Of a DNA stretch of 64,000 nt, positions 42,628 through 51,388 are shown in pieces. Origin of the DNA: Mesorhizobium sp. B2-1-1 (GTDB lineage: Bacteria > Pseudomonadota > Alphaproteobacteria > Rhizobiales > Rhizobiaceae); assembly GCF_006442975.2 (NCBI RefSeq), contig NZ_CP083954.1:2797501-2861500 (forward strand). Direction: 5' to 3'. The notes under the pieces are model-generated. The model worked only from the letters and a program-made list of their open reading frames with translations, was not told where the DNA came from and did no database searches. The translations under genes were made by a program, and so were the position numbers. The stretch's first letter is position 1. The number at the start of each line of letters is the position of its first letter.

Positions 42628-42797
42628 AAGTGCTGAAGTTTCCAGGCATTGCGCCAGCATCAGCAATCAATGCGTCCACATCGCGAGTCTCGTCGGCAGT
42701 CCGTGTTTTGAACGCGGATTCATTTGACGAACCGACGTTGAGCCGATTAGCTTTCTTCCCAGGGGCGGCAGCGCTGCCGCCGGGGTGAAGACAGACA

Positions 42798-43784
42798 ATG
42801 AACGCGATCGGTCGGCCGAGTTTCAAGAGCCTGAACCAGGAAGGTATTGTCTTTGCCATAGCGGTGATGCTGTTCATTGCCGCGGCCATAGGCCTGCCGG
42901 GCTTCATCGCTCCGAACAATCTCGTTGCCATCGTTCGTTCGGTCTCGGTACTGGGCATATTGGCATTGGGCATGGCGGTCGTCATCATTGGCCGTGGCAT
43001 CGACCTCTCGGCGGTGGCGATCATGGCGATGTCGGTCGCCTGGTATCTGCAGTTGATGAATTCAGGAACGCCTGACGGGCTCGCCTTCGCCTATGTGCTG
43101 GCCGGCGTGCTCGCCATCGGCCTGCTCAACGGCTTTCTCGTCGCTTACGCCGACGTGCCGGCGATCTTCGTGACGCTTGCCACCGGCTCCTTCGTCTTCG
43201 GCTATGTGCGCTCGCAACTGATCACGCAGGATGCGGTTCCGGTGCCGCAGGGCCATTGGGTGGAACTGCTTGGCGGCCTGCGCTTCCTCGACATTCCCAT
43301 CGAGGTGTTCGTCTTCGCTGCACTGGCTTTCCTGTTCTTCCTGTTCCTGCGCTACACCAAATGGGGCCGCTACATCTATTTCGCCGGTGATAATCCGGTC
43401 GCCGCGCGCAACATCGGTATCCCAGTGCGGCCGATGCTGGTCCTGCGCTATGTGCTTTCCGCCCTCGTCGCGCTGATCGCCGGCCTGCTGACGGCGGCCA
43501 GCCTGCATTCGATCAACACCCGCGTCGTCAACTCGACGCTGCTCTACGACATCGTGCTGGTGGCGGTGATCGGCGGCATCGGGCTTTCGGGCGGACGAGG
43601 CGGGGTGCGAAACGTGCTGGTCGGAGCGGCGCTGATCGGCATCCTGCTCAATGCGATGACCATCATCGACATTCCGCTGCTCTACCAAAACCTGATCAAG
43701 GCGGCGATCCTGCTCGGTGCCATCATCGTCGACGGCATCATCAATCCGCGTGACGAACAGACCGCGCAGCAGGGCGACATCTAG
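42798..43784 (+). CDS. Ribose-type ABC permease
   Basis: A 328-residue BPD_transp_2 permease with about nine helices. IIGRGIDLSAVAIMAMSVAW has the DLS motif of helix 3 (Ala replaces the usual Val-Gly part), and VAVIGGIGLSGGRGGVRNVL is the late GRG block. It opens a forward gene set: binding protein, fused permease, propeller protein and ATPase. A second permease domain is found in the fusion gene at 45,158, so the channel is probably a heterodimer. Confidence 0.87.
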   Translation: MNAIGRPSFKSLNQEGIVFAIAVMLFIAAAIGLPGFIAPNNLVAIVRSVSVLGILALGMAVVIIGRGIDLSAVAIMAMSVAWYLQLMNSGTPDGLAFAYVLAGVLAIGLLNGFLVAYADVPAIFVTLATGSFVFGYVRSQLITQDAVPVPQGHWVELLGGLRFLDIPIEVFVFAALAFLFFLFLRYTKWGRYIYFAGDNPVAARNIGIPVRPMLVLRYVLSALVALIAGLLTAASLHSINTRVVNSTLLYDIVLVAVIGGIGLSGGRGGVRNVLVGAALIGILLNAMTIIDIPLLYQNLIKAAILLGAIIVDGIINPRDEQTAQQGDI

Positions 43785-43829
43785 AGCATGATCCCGAAAA
43801 GTGGGAACTTTTCGGAAAAGATCATGCTC
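43783..43829. repeat. 47-bp intergenic palindrome (REP-like)
   Basis: GAGCATGATC near the left end and GATCATGCTC at the right end are complementary, and the inside pairs CCGAAAAGT with ACTTTTCGG, so the whole element folds on itself. It starts at the permease stop codon and precedes the binding-protein gene by 74 bases. This sequence type is a common dispersed palindrome in Rhizobiales genomes. Confidence 0.8.
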
Positions 43830-43902
43830 AAACAGGAAGACTAAACCAAAGCGGACGGTTGGGGCCGGCCGTAAATAACAACGACCAACCAGAGGATGTG
43901 AC

Positions 43903-44928
43903 ATGAAACTGATCAAAACATTGATGGCCGCCGCGACGGCGCTTGCGGTCACCGCGTTCGTGGCGCCGAGCTTCGCTGCCGACGATCCGGGCCCCGCTGC
44001 CTATGCGCAGGCACTCAAGGGCAAACGCGTCATGCTGGTGCCGCTGGCGATGGGCTTCGACCTGGCGCAGGGCTGGGCGCACTATCTGAAGACCGAAGTC
44101 GAGGCCTGGGGCGGCACGTTCGAGACGCGCGATCCGAACTGGGTCGTCGATGCCGGCGCGCAGGCGATCACCGATGCCATCTCCTCCGACACCAGGCCTG
44201 ACGTGCTGATCATCCACGCGCCCGACCTCAATTCCTACTCCAAGCTGATGAAGAAGGCGCAGGCAGCCGGCACCTACGTGATCCTGGTCGACAATCCCGC
44301 CAATTTCCCGGCCGATGCCTTTGTCGGCAGCGATTGGGACCGGCTCGGCCAACTCGAGGCGGAAGCCGCGATCAAGGGCTGCGGCGAGAACTCGTCCAAA
44401 AAGATCGGCCTTGTGCAGGGCGATCAAGCGAACTCCTCCAGCCTTTATCAGTACGCCGGCATCATGAAGGTACTGGAAAAGCATCCCGAGTTTCAGGTCG
44501 TGGCCAAGCCCGACTCCAACTGGGATGCGACCACCTCGCGCAATGTCACGACGACGATGCTGCAGCAGAACCCCGACATCTGCTCGATCATCGACTTCTG
44601 GGATGGTGATGCTACTGGCGCGTCGGCCGCGATCCGTGATGCCAAGCTCGAGGGCAAGGTTTTCCTGGTCACCACCGGAGGCGGCGAAAAGGCGGCCGAC
44701 TGCGACAAGCTGCAGGACGGCACTTATGGCGCGGTTGTCATGACCGACCTTGCCCGGCAGTCGGGGGACATGAACGCCATCATAAAGTTCCTGCTGCAGA
44801 GCGGCCAGCCGGCCGGCACGTCGCACACCTACATCTACACGCTGGAGAAGGCGACGACCAAGGCCGACCTCAAGCCCGACAGCTGCTGGGACCTGAAGGC
44901 GCTGCAAGCGGAAGCTGCGGCGAAGTAG
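43903..44928 (+). CDS. Ribose-type ABC substrate-binding protein
   Basis: A 341-residue periplasmic sugar-binding protein. The signal peptide spans 1-26 (LMAAATALAVTAFVAPSFAA). KGKRVMLVPLAMGFDLAQGW begins the fold; IIHAPDLNSYSKLMKKAQAA and VIDFWDGDATGA-like segments (SIIDFWDGDATGASAAI) shape the ligand cleft. Cys residues in KGCGENSS, PDICSII and AADCDKL may form a disulfide. GAGGATGTGAC precedes the ATG. It feeds the flanking permeases; the ligand is unknown, and the lactonase-type partners suggest a sugar or sugar acid. Confidence 0.85.
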   Translation: MKLIKTLMAAATALAVTAFVAPSFAADDPGPAAYAQALKGKRVMLVPLAMGFDLAQGWAHYLKTEVEAWGGTFETRDPNWVVDAGAQAITDAISSDTRPDVLIIHAPDLNSYSKLMKKAQAAGTYVILVDNPANFPADAFVGSDWDRLGQLEAEAAIKGCGENSSKKIGLVQGDQANSSSLYQYAGIMKVLEKHPEFQVVAKPDSNWDATTSRNVTTTMLQQNPDICSIIDFWDGDATGASAAIRDAKLEGKVFLVTTGGGEKAADCDKLQDGTYGAVVMTDLARQSGDMNAIIKFLLQSGQPAGTSHTYIYTLEKATTKADLKPDSCWDLKALQAEAAAK

Positions 44929-44993
44929 GTCGCGAGTTTACGCCTGATATCAACATGGCGGCCGGGTTGTACGTGGACAATCTCCAACCTCGG

Positions 44994-45085
44994 CGCTGCC
45001 CCTCACCTTACCCTCTCTTCGTGAAAACGGGGAGAGGGGGCGTCTTCACGGGGAGAAGGTGCCGGCAGGCGGATGAGGGGCAGCG
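44994..45085. repeat. 92-bp repeat with 12-bp terminal inverted repeats
   Basis: CGCTGCCCCTCA at 44994 and TGAGGGGCAGCG at 45074-45085 are exact reverse complements. An inner pair, CCCTCTC and GAGAGGG, makes a second hairpin around TTCGTGAAAACGGG. This is the typical look of small palindromic intergenic elements of rhizobia. It separates the binding-protein gene from the fused permease gene and may lower downstream expression. Confidence 0.7.
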
Positions 45086-45157
45086 GCGAAGTTGAGAATT
45101 GCTCCGGAGCGATTACCCGGCCACCTTTTTCTCTTCTCTCGCAATAGCAGTGACCTG

Positions 45158-47281
45158 ATGTCCTTTCGCGAACGCCTCCAGGCCTGGCGCTACAATCTCG
45201 TGCCCGACCATCTGGTCGGCGAGATACTGACCAAGCGCTGGACCGACAATGCCATTCCCTTCCTGGCACTGGTGGCAACACTCGGCGTGTTCGGTTCAAT
45301 CATTCCGGGCTTCTTCAAACTGACCTCGCTGCAGGAATCGACCCGCCAGCTCGGTGAATTCTCGATGGTCGTCACCGGCATGACGGTGGTGATGCTTGGC
45401 GGCGGCATCGACCTGTCGGTCGGCTCGATCTTTGCGCTGTCCTGCTTTTCGGCCGTCTATGTCTTCTTCATCCTCGAACAGTCGATCTGGCTGGCGCTGG
45501 CCGCTTCGCTTGCCGCCGGCCTCGTCTTCGGCGCCGTCAACGGCTATCTCGTCGGATACCTCAGGCTGCGCGCCTTCCTCACCACGCTGGTGACCTTCAT
45601 TTTCGGGCGGGCGCTGTTCGACATCCTGGTCACCACCTATGCCGCCGATGTGCAGCTGTCCCAAGCCACCTCCGATGTGCTCGACTTCATCGGCGACGGC
45701 ACCTTCTGGGGCCTGTCGGTCTCGGTGTGGTTGGCCATTATCCTCGCCATCGTCACTCATATCGCGCTGACGCGCTCGCGGCCCGGCTGGCATGTGCTGG
45801 CGGTTGGCGGCTCCCGGCGCTCTGCCCACAATGCCGGCATCCGTGTGCGCCGCACCGTGTTCATGACTTATGTCTTCTCAGGCTTCTGCGCCTCGATCGG
45901 CGGCTTCCTCATAGCTTGCCGGCTGAGCGGAGCAGGGCCGGGCACCGGCCTCAACCTTGAGATCATGGCGCTGACCGCGGCGGTGGTCGGCGGCGTCAGC
46001 CTCGGCGGCGGGCGCGGCTCGGTGATCAAGGGGCTGATGGGCGCCATCATCGTGCTCAGCATGACCAACGGTCTGATCAGGCTGGGCTACGGCACCGGCA
46101 CCAACCAGATGGTGCTGGGCATGATGCTGGCGGTGGCGGTGACGATCGACATCCGCTGGCTGAAGAACCGCCACAAGGTGCTGAACGAGGTCTATGTCGC
46201 GCCGGTCTATCTCAGGATGGGCGAGACGCAGTCGGCGGCGCCCGGCTCCGGCACATCATACGAACTCGACGACAGGCTGTCGGGCGCCGACCATATCGGG
46301 CTCGGCGAACTGGAGGGACCGGAAGATGTCATCCTCGACCGTGACGACCACCTCTATTGCGGCACGCGCCATGGCGAGATCGTCCGCTTCTTCGCACCGG
46401 ACTATGTGAAGTCGGAAGTGTTCGCTCATATCGGCGGCTTTCCGCTCGGCCTTGCCTTCGACAAATCAGGCAATCTGATCAGTTGTGTCGGCGCCATGGG
46501 GCTCTATTCCGTCTCGCCCGATCGTGAGGTCAAACGCCTGTCGGCCGAAACGTCGCGCTCCTGGACATCGGTCGTCGACGACGCACGGCTGCGCGATCCC
46601 AACGACTGCGACATAGCACCGGACGGCCGCATCTATTTCACCGACTCGACCAAGCGCTACGACGCGCATGACTGGGCGCTGGATTCGATCGAGAACCGCG
46701 CCACCGGCCGCCTGCTGGTCTATGATCCGAAGGACGGATCGACCAGGACGCTGCTCGACGGCTACCGCTACACCAACGGCGTGTGCATGGCGCATGATGG
46801 CAAGTCGCTGTTCTTCGCCGAGAGCTGGGCCTGCCGTGTGCATCGCTACTGGCTGGAAGGGCCGAAGGCCGGCACCGCCGAATGCGTCATCCGGGACATG
46901 CCGGGCTACCCCGACAACATCAACCGCGCTTCCGACGGCAATTACTGGATGGCGTGGCTCGGCATGCGCACCCCGAGCTTCGACCTGTCGCTGCGCCATC
47001 CCGACATGCGCAAGCGCATGACACGCCGGCTGCCGCAGGACGAATGGCTGTTCCCCAACATCAACACCGGGGGCGTGGTGAAATTCACGGAGGAGGGCGA
47101 CATCGTCGAAGCGATGGGCGACCTCTCGGGCGGCGCGCATCCGATGGTCACCTCGATGCGCGAGCACAAGGGTTTTCTGTTCGTCGGCGGCATCCTCAAC
47201 AACCGCATCGGCCGCTACAAGATCTCGGGTGCCGATCCGAACTGGACCAGCCCGGCTTCCTATTGGGGAGCAAAGCGATGA
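45158..47281 (+). CDS. ABC permease fused to SMP-30/gluconolactonase-like domain
   Basis: A 707-residue two-domain protein. Residues about 30-335 are a complete ribose-type permease: GGGIDLSVGSIFALSCFSAV (81-100), VGGSRRSAHNAGIRVRRTVF (216-235) and VVGGVSLGGGRGSVIKGLM (277-295). After a short linker, residues about 385-700 are an SMP-30/strictosidine-synthase-like six-bladed propeller: GPEDVILDRDDHLYCGT with Glu389, LRDPNDCDIAPDGRIYFTDS, YTNGVCMAHDGKSLFFAES and NINRASDGNYWMAWLG. The propeller follows the last helix, so it should hang on the cytoplasmic side and could hydrolyse a lactone as it enters. There is no frameshift or stop between the domains. Confidence 0.85.
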   Translation: MSFRERLQAWRYNLVPDHLVGEILTKRWTDNAIPFLALVATLGVFGSIIPGFFKLTSLQESTRQLGEFSMVVTGMTVVMLGGGIDLSVGSIFALSCFSAVYVFFILEQSIWLALAASLAAGLVFGAVNGYLVGYLRLRAFLTTLVTFIFGRALFDILVTTYAADVQLSQATSDVLDFIGDGTFWGLSVSVWLAIILAIVTHIALTRSRPGWHVLAVGGSRRSAHNAGIRVRRTVFMTYVFSGFCASIGGFLIACRLSGAGPGTGLNLEIMALTAAVVGGVSLGGGRGSVIKGLMGAIIVLSMTNGLIRLGYGTGTNQMVLGMMLAVAVTIDIRWLKNRHKVLNEVYVAPVYLRMGETQSAAPGSGTSYELDDRLSGADHIGLGELEGPEDVILDRDDHLYCGTRHGEIVRFFAPDYVKSEVFAHIGGFPLGLAFDKSGNLISCVGAMGLYSVSPDREVKRLSAETSRSWTSVVDDARLRDPNDCDIAPDGRIYFTDSTKRYDAHDWALDSIENRATGRLLVYDPKDGSTRTLLDGYRYTNGVCMAHDGKSLFFAESWACRVHRYWLEGPKAGTAECVIRDMPGYPDNINRASDGNYWMAWLGMRTPSFDLSLRHPDMRKRMTRRLPQDEWLFPNINTGGVVKFTEEGDIVEAMGDLSGGAHPMVTSMREHKGFLFVGGILNNRIGRYKISGADPNWTSPASYWGAKR

Positions 47282-48327
47282 TCCTCGATCCCATCCTGGA
47301 TTTATTTCGCGGCAAGGCGGTGACGATCCCGCCGCTGGATGGCGCTTTCCGACCCAACACGCAGCTTGACGATGCGCCGGCGTTTGCCGAACTGACCGAA
47401 CCGGACAATCTGCTGATCTCTGGCGACAAGCTGCTCGTTTCCAGCGGCAACGCAGTCTATTCGATTGCCGCCGGAACCGCGCCCAAGCTGGTCGAGACCT
47501 TTTCGTCCACCATTTCCGCGCTGGCGCTCTCGCCATCGGGCGAGCTGACGGTCGGATTGGAGAGCGGCAAGCTGCTGGTCGGCGGCAGGGATGTTTCGCT
47601 ACCGGCCGGTGTCAGCTGCATCAACGCGCTCGCCTATGCCGATGACGGCGCTCTGTGGCTGGCCAATGGTTCGGCCGAATTCGCACCATCACAATGGACG
47701 GCCGACCTGATGAAGAAAGGCGCGTCCGGATCGCTTTGGAAGCAGGATGCGGCAGGCGGGACCTTCCGCAAGGTGGCCGGCGCCATCGCCTTTCCCTATG
47801 GGCTCCATCCCGTCGGCGGGGATGTGCTGGTCAGCGAGAGCTGGCGCCATCAGCTCATCCGCTTCGATGCGGCAAGCGCCAGCCGCTCGACGGTATTGAC
47901 CCATCTGCCCGGCTATCCCGCGCGGCTGTCGCCGGCAGCCGATGGCGGCGCGTGGCTGACCCTGTTTGCGCCGCGCAACCGGCTGATCGAATTCGTGCTG
48001 CAGGAGACGCATTACCGTCAGGACATGATCGAGCAGGTGCCGCCGGCCTATTGGATCGCACCGGCTCTGGCCTCAAGCCGCAGCTTCCTCGAACCGCTGC
48101 AATGCGGCGGCATCCGCACGATGGGCATCCACAAGCCCTGGTCGCCGAGCCGCTCCTACGGTCTGGTGGTCAGGCTCGACCAGAAGATGCAGCCTCGGTT
48201 CAGCCTGCACAGCCGCGCCAACGGCATACGTCACGGCATTTGCAGCGTGGTTGAAAAAGATGGCGAACTGTTCGTCGCCTCGAAGGGCGGCGACTGCGTG
48301 TTGGCTGTCGATGCCGGGGGGTTTTGA
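47278..48327 (+). CDS. SMP-30/strictosidine synthase-like propeller protein
   Basis: A 349-residue propeller protein without signal peptide. Repeated blades read ISALALSPSGELTVGLESGK, INALAYADDGALWLANGSAE, FPYGLHPVGGDVLVSESWRH and GYPARLSPAADGGAWLTLFA, matching the second-blade and third-blade motifs of strictosidine synthase/SMP-30 proteins. It is weaker at the N-terminus than the fused domain before it. It probably acts as a sugar lactonase or related hydrolase in the cytosol. ATGA overlaps link it to the fused permease upstream and, through TGATG, to the ATPase downstream, so all three are co-translated. Confidence 0.78.
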   Translation: MILDPILDLFRGKAVTIPPLDGAFRPNTQLDDAPAFAELTEPDNLLISGDKLLVSSGNAVYSIAAGTAPKLVETFSSTISALALSPSGELTVGLESGKLLVGGRDVSLPAGVSCINALAYADDGALWLANGSAEFAPSQWTADLMKKGASGSLWKQDAAGGTFRKVAGAIAFPYGLHPVGGDVLVSESWRHQLIRFDAASASRSTVLTHLPGYPARLSPAADGGAWLTLFAPRNRLIEFVLQETHYRQDMIEQVPPAYWIAPALASSRSFLEPLQCGGIRTMGIHKPWSPSRSYGLVVRLDQKMQPRFSLHSRANGIRHGICSVVEKDGELFVASKGGDCVLAVDAGGF

Positions 48328-49823
48328 TGGAACCAATCGTGCGCCTGGAGAATGTCACCAAAAATTATCGCGGCGTGCCCGCGGTCAAGAATGTCAGCTT
48401 CGAATTGCGCAAGGGCGAGATCCACGCGCTGCTCGGCGAAAACGGCGCCGGCAAGTCGACGCTGACCAAGATCATCGCCGGAGTGGTCGACGCCAGTTCG
48501 GGCAAGATGTTCCACAAGGGACGCGAGATCGCTTACGCCTCGCCGCATGCGGCGCTCGAGGCGGGCATCGCAATGGTGTTCCAGGAGACCAGCCTGGTGC
48601 CGTCGATGACGGTGGCGCAGAACCTCTATCTCGGCACCGAGAAATTCCTCAACCGGCTGCGCGGCACCTACATTTCGGCGCAGCAGTTCCTGCAGTCGCT
48701 GAATTTTCCGGTCGACCCGAACGCCATGGTGGCGACGCTTGGCGCGGCCAAGCGCCAGATGGTCGAGATCGCGCGCGCCGTGCACCACAATGCCGAGATC
48801 ATTATCTTCGACGAGCCGACCGCGACGTTGACGCCGGAGGAGAAGCGGCACTTCTTCGCGCTGATTCGGCGGCTCAAGGCGCGCGGCGTCTCCATCGTCT
48901 TCATCAGCCATGCGTTGGAGGAGGCGCTGCTGATTGCCGACCGCATCACCATCCTGCGCGATGGCGAGTTGGTCATCACCGACGACACGTCGGCCTTCGA
49001 TCGCGACCGGATCGTTGCCGCCATGGTCGGGCGCACGCTATCGGGGCAGATCTATCGCCAGCGCGACGAGGCCAAGCTGCGCAAGGCGGGCAAGAAAGTT
49101 CTGTCGGTGCAGGACATCTCAATGAGCAATGTCGTGCGCAACAATTCGTTCTCGATCTTCGAAGGCCAGATCACCGGCGTCTTCGGGCTGATCGGCTCCG
49201 GCCGTACCGAGACGTTCAAAATCGTGTCCGGCATCTACAAACGCGATTTCCTGCGCGGCGGGGCGATCGAACTGGACGACAGGCCGGTGCGCTATCTCGT
49301 GCCGAGCGAAGCGGTGGCCGACGGCATCGTCTACGTCACGGAGGATCGCAAGAGCGAAGGCATTTTCGAGACGATGGGCATTGCCGAGAACCTGTTCGGC
49401 GGGCTGCTGGCGGCCGGCCGCGAAAAAGGCTGGGTGATCAATCAGCAGGAGATGCGCGCGCTCTCGGCCGAATGGACCAAGACGCTGAACATCAGGGCGA
49501 TCAACGACAATGCGCGCGTGGTCGAGCTTTCCGGCGGCAACCAGCAGAAGGTGGTGATCGGCAAGGGGCTGGTGCAGAAGCCGCGCGTGGTCATCTTCGA
49601 CGAGCCGACGCGCGGCGTCGATGTCGGCGCCATCGCCGAGATCCACCAGATCATCAACCGGCTGGCCGACGAGGGTCTGGCCGTCGTCGTCATCTCGTCC
49701 TACCTGCCGGAGATCATGAACCTGTCCGACCGGATCCTGGTCTGCCGCCAAGGCCGCATCGTCGAAGAGTTTTCGCCGGCGGAGGCGACGGAGGAGAAGA
49801 TTATGTATGCGGCGGTGCATTAG
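48327..49823 (+). CDS. Ribose-type ABC ATPase with two nucleotide-binding domains
   Basis: A 498-residue RbsA/MglA-type ATPase. The first domain has GENGAGKST (37-45), VFQETSLVPSMTVAQNLYLG and IIIFDEPTATLTPEE; its signature is the degenerate LGAAKRQMVEIARA. The second has the degenerate Walker A GLIGSGRTETFK, VTEDRKSEGIFETMGIAEN, the good signature LSGGNQQKVVIGKGL and VVIFDEPTRGVDVGA. This split of competence is normal for the family. I start at ATG 48327, inside the preceding stop. It ends at the edge of a 146-bp palindromic repeat that may act as its terminator. Confidence 0.9.
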   Translation: MEPIVRLENVTKNYRGVPAVKNVSFELRKGEIHALLGENGAGKSTLTKIIAGVVDASSGKMFHKGREIAYASPHAALEAGIAMVFQETSLVPSMTVAQNLYLGTEKFLNRLRGTYISAQQFLQSLNFPVDPNAMVATLGAAKRQMVEIARAVHHNAEIIIFDEPTATLTPEEKRHFFALIRRLKARGVSIVFISHALEEALLIADRITILRDGELVITDDTSAFDRDRIVAAMVGRTLSGQIYRQRDEAKLRKAGKKVLSVQDISMSNVVRNNSFSIFEGQITGVFGLIGSGRTETFKIVSGIYKRDFLRGGAIELDDRPVRYLVPSEAVADGIVYVTEDRKSEGIFETMGIAENLFGGLLAAGREKGWVINQQEMRALSAEWTKTLNIRAINDNARVVELSGGNQQKVVIGKGLVQKPRVVIFDEPTRGVDVGAIAEIHQIINRLADEGLAVVVISSYLPEIMNLSDRILVCRQGRIVEEFSPAEATEEKIMYAAVH

Positions 49824-49968
49824 AGGGTGTGTCGGTATTCAGGTGAGGCCGGCCTGCAAACGCCGGCTTCCTGCGCTCCCGGTGCTCACGTACTTCAAGT
49901 ACGCTCCGCTCCGGTTCTCGGAACCCGTCGTTTTCGACTCGGCCTGACCTGAATCTCGACACACCCTC
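49823..49968. repeat. 146-bp palindromic element with long terminal inverted repeats
   Basis: The ends GAGGGTGTGTCG...ATTCAGGT and ACCTGAAT...CGACACACCCTC are complementary, continuing inward with AGGCCG and CGGCCT, about 28 paired bases with few mismatches. The middle contains CACGTACTTCAAGTACG, a small hairpin of its own. The element starts at the last base of the ATPase stop codon. Size and structure are those of a rhizobial intergenic mosaic or MITE-like element; no ORF is inside. Confidence 0.8.
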
Positions 49969-50081
49969 GCGGTGCTGTTTGCGTCGCAAAAGGCGAATAG
50001 GCGAATGAAGTGAATGGATTGGCGGCGGCTGTTCAGCGTCCGATTCAAACGTCCGGCATTGAAAAAACGAAAGGAAACACC

Positions 50082-50489
50082 ATGGCCACCACCAGACTCC
50101 TGAGCGATGCCGAGGTGGAGAAAATCCCGGCCTTAAAGGCGGTGTTCGACGACATCCGCGCGACGCGCAAATCCGATTTCGTCAATAATTTCTGGCGCGG
50201 GCTGGCCAATGATCCTGCGGCGCTGAAGCGTATCTGGGAACAGCTCAAGGCGGTGATGGTTGCAGACAGTGCGATCGATCCGTTGACCAAGGAGATGATC
50301 TACATCGCGGTGTCGACCGCCAATGGCTGCTCCTATTGCGTCCATTCGCACACCGCGGCGGCGCGCGCCAAGGGCATGACAGACGCACAGCATGGCGAAC
50401 TGGTGTCGATCATCGGGTTGGCGGGACAGACCAACCATCTGGTGACGGCAATGCAGATCCCGGTCGATCCACAGTTCGAGGTGAAGTGA
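50082..50489 (+). CDS. AhpD-like / carboxymuconolactone decarboxylase family protein
   Basis: A 135-residue all-helical protein of the AhpD/CMD family. The redox motif EMIYIAVSTANGCSYCVHSH (71-90) has Cys83 and Cys86 in CxxC form and His90, as in AhpD-type alkylhydroperoxidases. GAAAGGAAACACC precedes the ATG. It could remove peroxides or act on an organic intermediate. It stands alone on the forward strand, converging with the molybdenum-hydroxylase operon, and may be a redox helper for it. Confidence 0.85.
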   Translation: MATTRLLSDAEVEKIPALKAVFDDIRATRKSDFVNNFWRGLANDPAALKRIWEQLKAVMVADSAIDPLTKEMIYIAVSTANGCSYCVHSHTAAARAKGMTDAQHGELVSIIGLAGQTNHLVTAMQIPVDPQFEVK

Positions 50490-50500
50490 GGAAAAACGCG

Positions 50501-51388
50501 CTACACCGGCCTGTAAACCTTCTCCGCCGCGTTCCAGAAAATGTCGGCTTCCGCCGCCGTGCCATGCTTCTCCACCGCATCGCGGTGCGCCTTGATCAGT
50601 TCGGCGTGGCCGGTCCAGAGCTTCTCGATCGGGAAGTTCGAGCCGAACATCAGATGGTCGCTGCCAAGAATATCGATCGCATTGTCGATGATGTAGGCGA
50701 TCAGCGCCGGGTCGTTGCGGTGAACGAAGGTGCCGAGGCCAGACAGCTTGGCGTAGAGATTGGGCGCCGCCGACAGCGTGCGCAGGCCGGCCTTCCAGGC
50801 TTCGGTGGTTTCCGGTTCCATGCCGGTCAGCATGCCGGCGTGGGTCAGGATGAAATTCGTCTCCGGGTTTTCGCCGACCAGCGTCAGCCCGTCCTTCATC
50901 TGGGCGGGGAAGAGCTGCAGGTCGAAGGACAGGCCGTAATCCTTCAGCCGCGCGACGTTGGCGCGGACCTTGGGGTCGATCACCTGGTCGGCCGAGGCGG
51001 CGAAGCGGAAGGCCGGGGTCTCGTGCCAGTGCAGTTGCATGCGCACGCCGCGCAGCAGCCTGTATTTCATCAACCGGTCGATCTGCGGCCTGACATCGTC
51101 CACCGTCATGTCGGCATAGCCGACGATGGCGTGCGGCCAGCCGGTCTCGTCAGCGGTCTTCTGCAGGAAGGCGACCTCCTTCTCGAAATCCTCCTTGGCC
51201 CAATTGGTCTGGACATAAACGGCTTTTTCGACGCCCGAACCTTTTTGGTCGGCCAAAAATTCATCGATCGGATAGTCGCGGCGGATCGGTTCGTAAGGGC
51301 CGAAGATGCGCGGCACCATCGGGCCGACCAGCCATGGTTGGTCCTTCTGGCGCCAGATGTGGAAATGCGCGTCGATGGCTTTCTGCAT
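50501..51388 (-). CDS. Amidohydrolase 2-family hydrolase
   Basis: A 295-residue TIM-barrel metal hydrolase of the amidohydrolase-related (PDC lactonase-like) group. The metal motif DAHFHIW (6-12) supplies His8 and His10. Further features are VYVQTNWAKEDFEKEVAFL, a loop with LRGVRMQLHW, and the late HLMFGSNFPIEKLW, where the final Asp of many members appears as Ser-Asn. Family members hydrolyse lactones or decarboxylate. It is the last gene of the reverse operon: its ATG at 51388 overlaps the VWA stop (TGATG), so it should act on the product of the molybdenum hydroxylase. Confidence 0.8.
   Translation of the reverse strand: MQKAIDAHFHIWRQKDQPWLVGPMVPRIFGPYEPIRRDYPIDEFLADQKGSGVEKAVYVQTNWAKEDFEKEVAFLQKTADETGWPHAIVGYADMTVDDVRPQIDRLMKYRLLRGVRMQLHWHETPAFRFAASADQVIDPKVRANVARLKDYGLSFDLQLFPAQMKDGLTLVGENPETNFILTHAGMLTGMEPETTEAWKAGLRTLSAAPNLYAKLSGLGTFVHRNDPALIAYIIDNAIDILGSDHLMFGSNFPIEKLWTGHAELIKAHRDAVEKHGTAAEADIFWNAAEKVYRPV

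Noticed and set aside
41500..42666. 388-codon reverse open frame under the MFS gene
   Set aside because: Mirror of a 14-helix transporter; the translation is His/Gln/Arg-rich without motifs.
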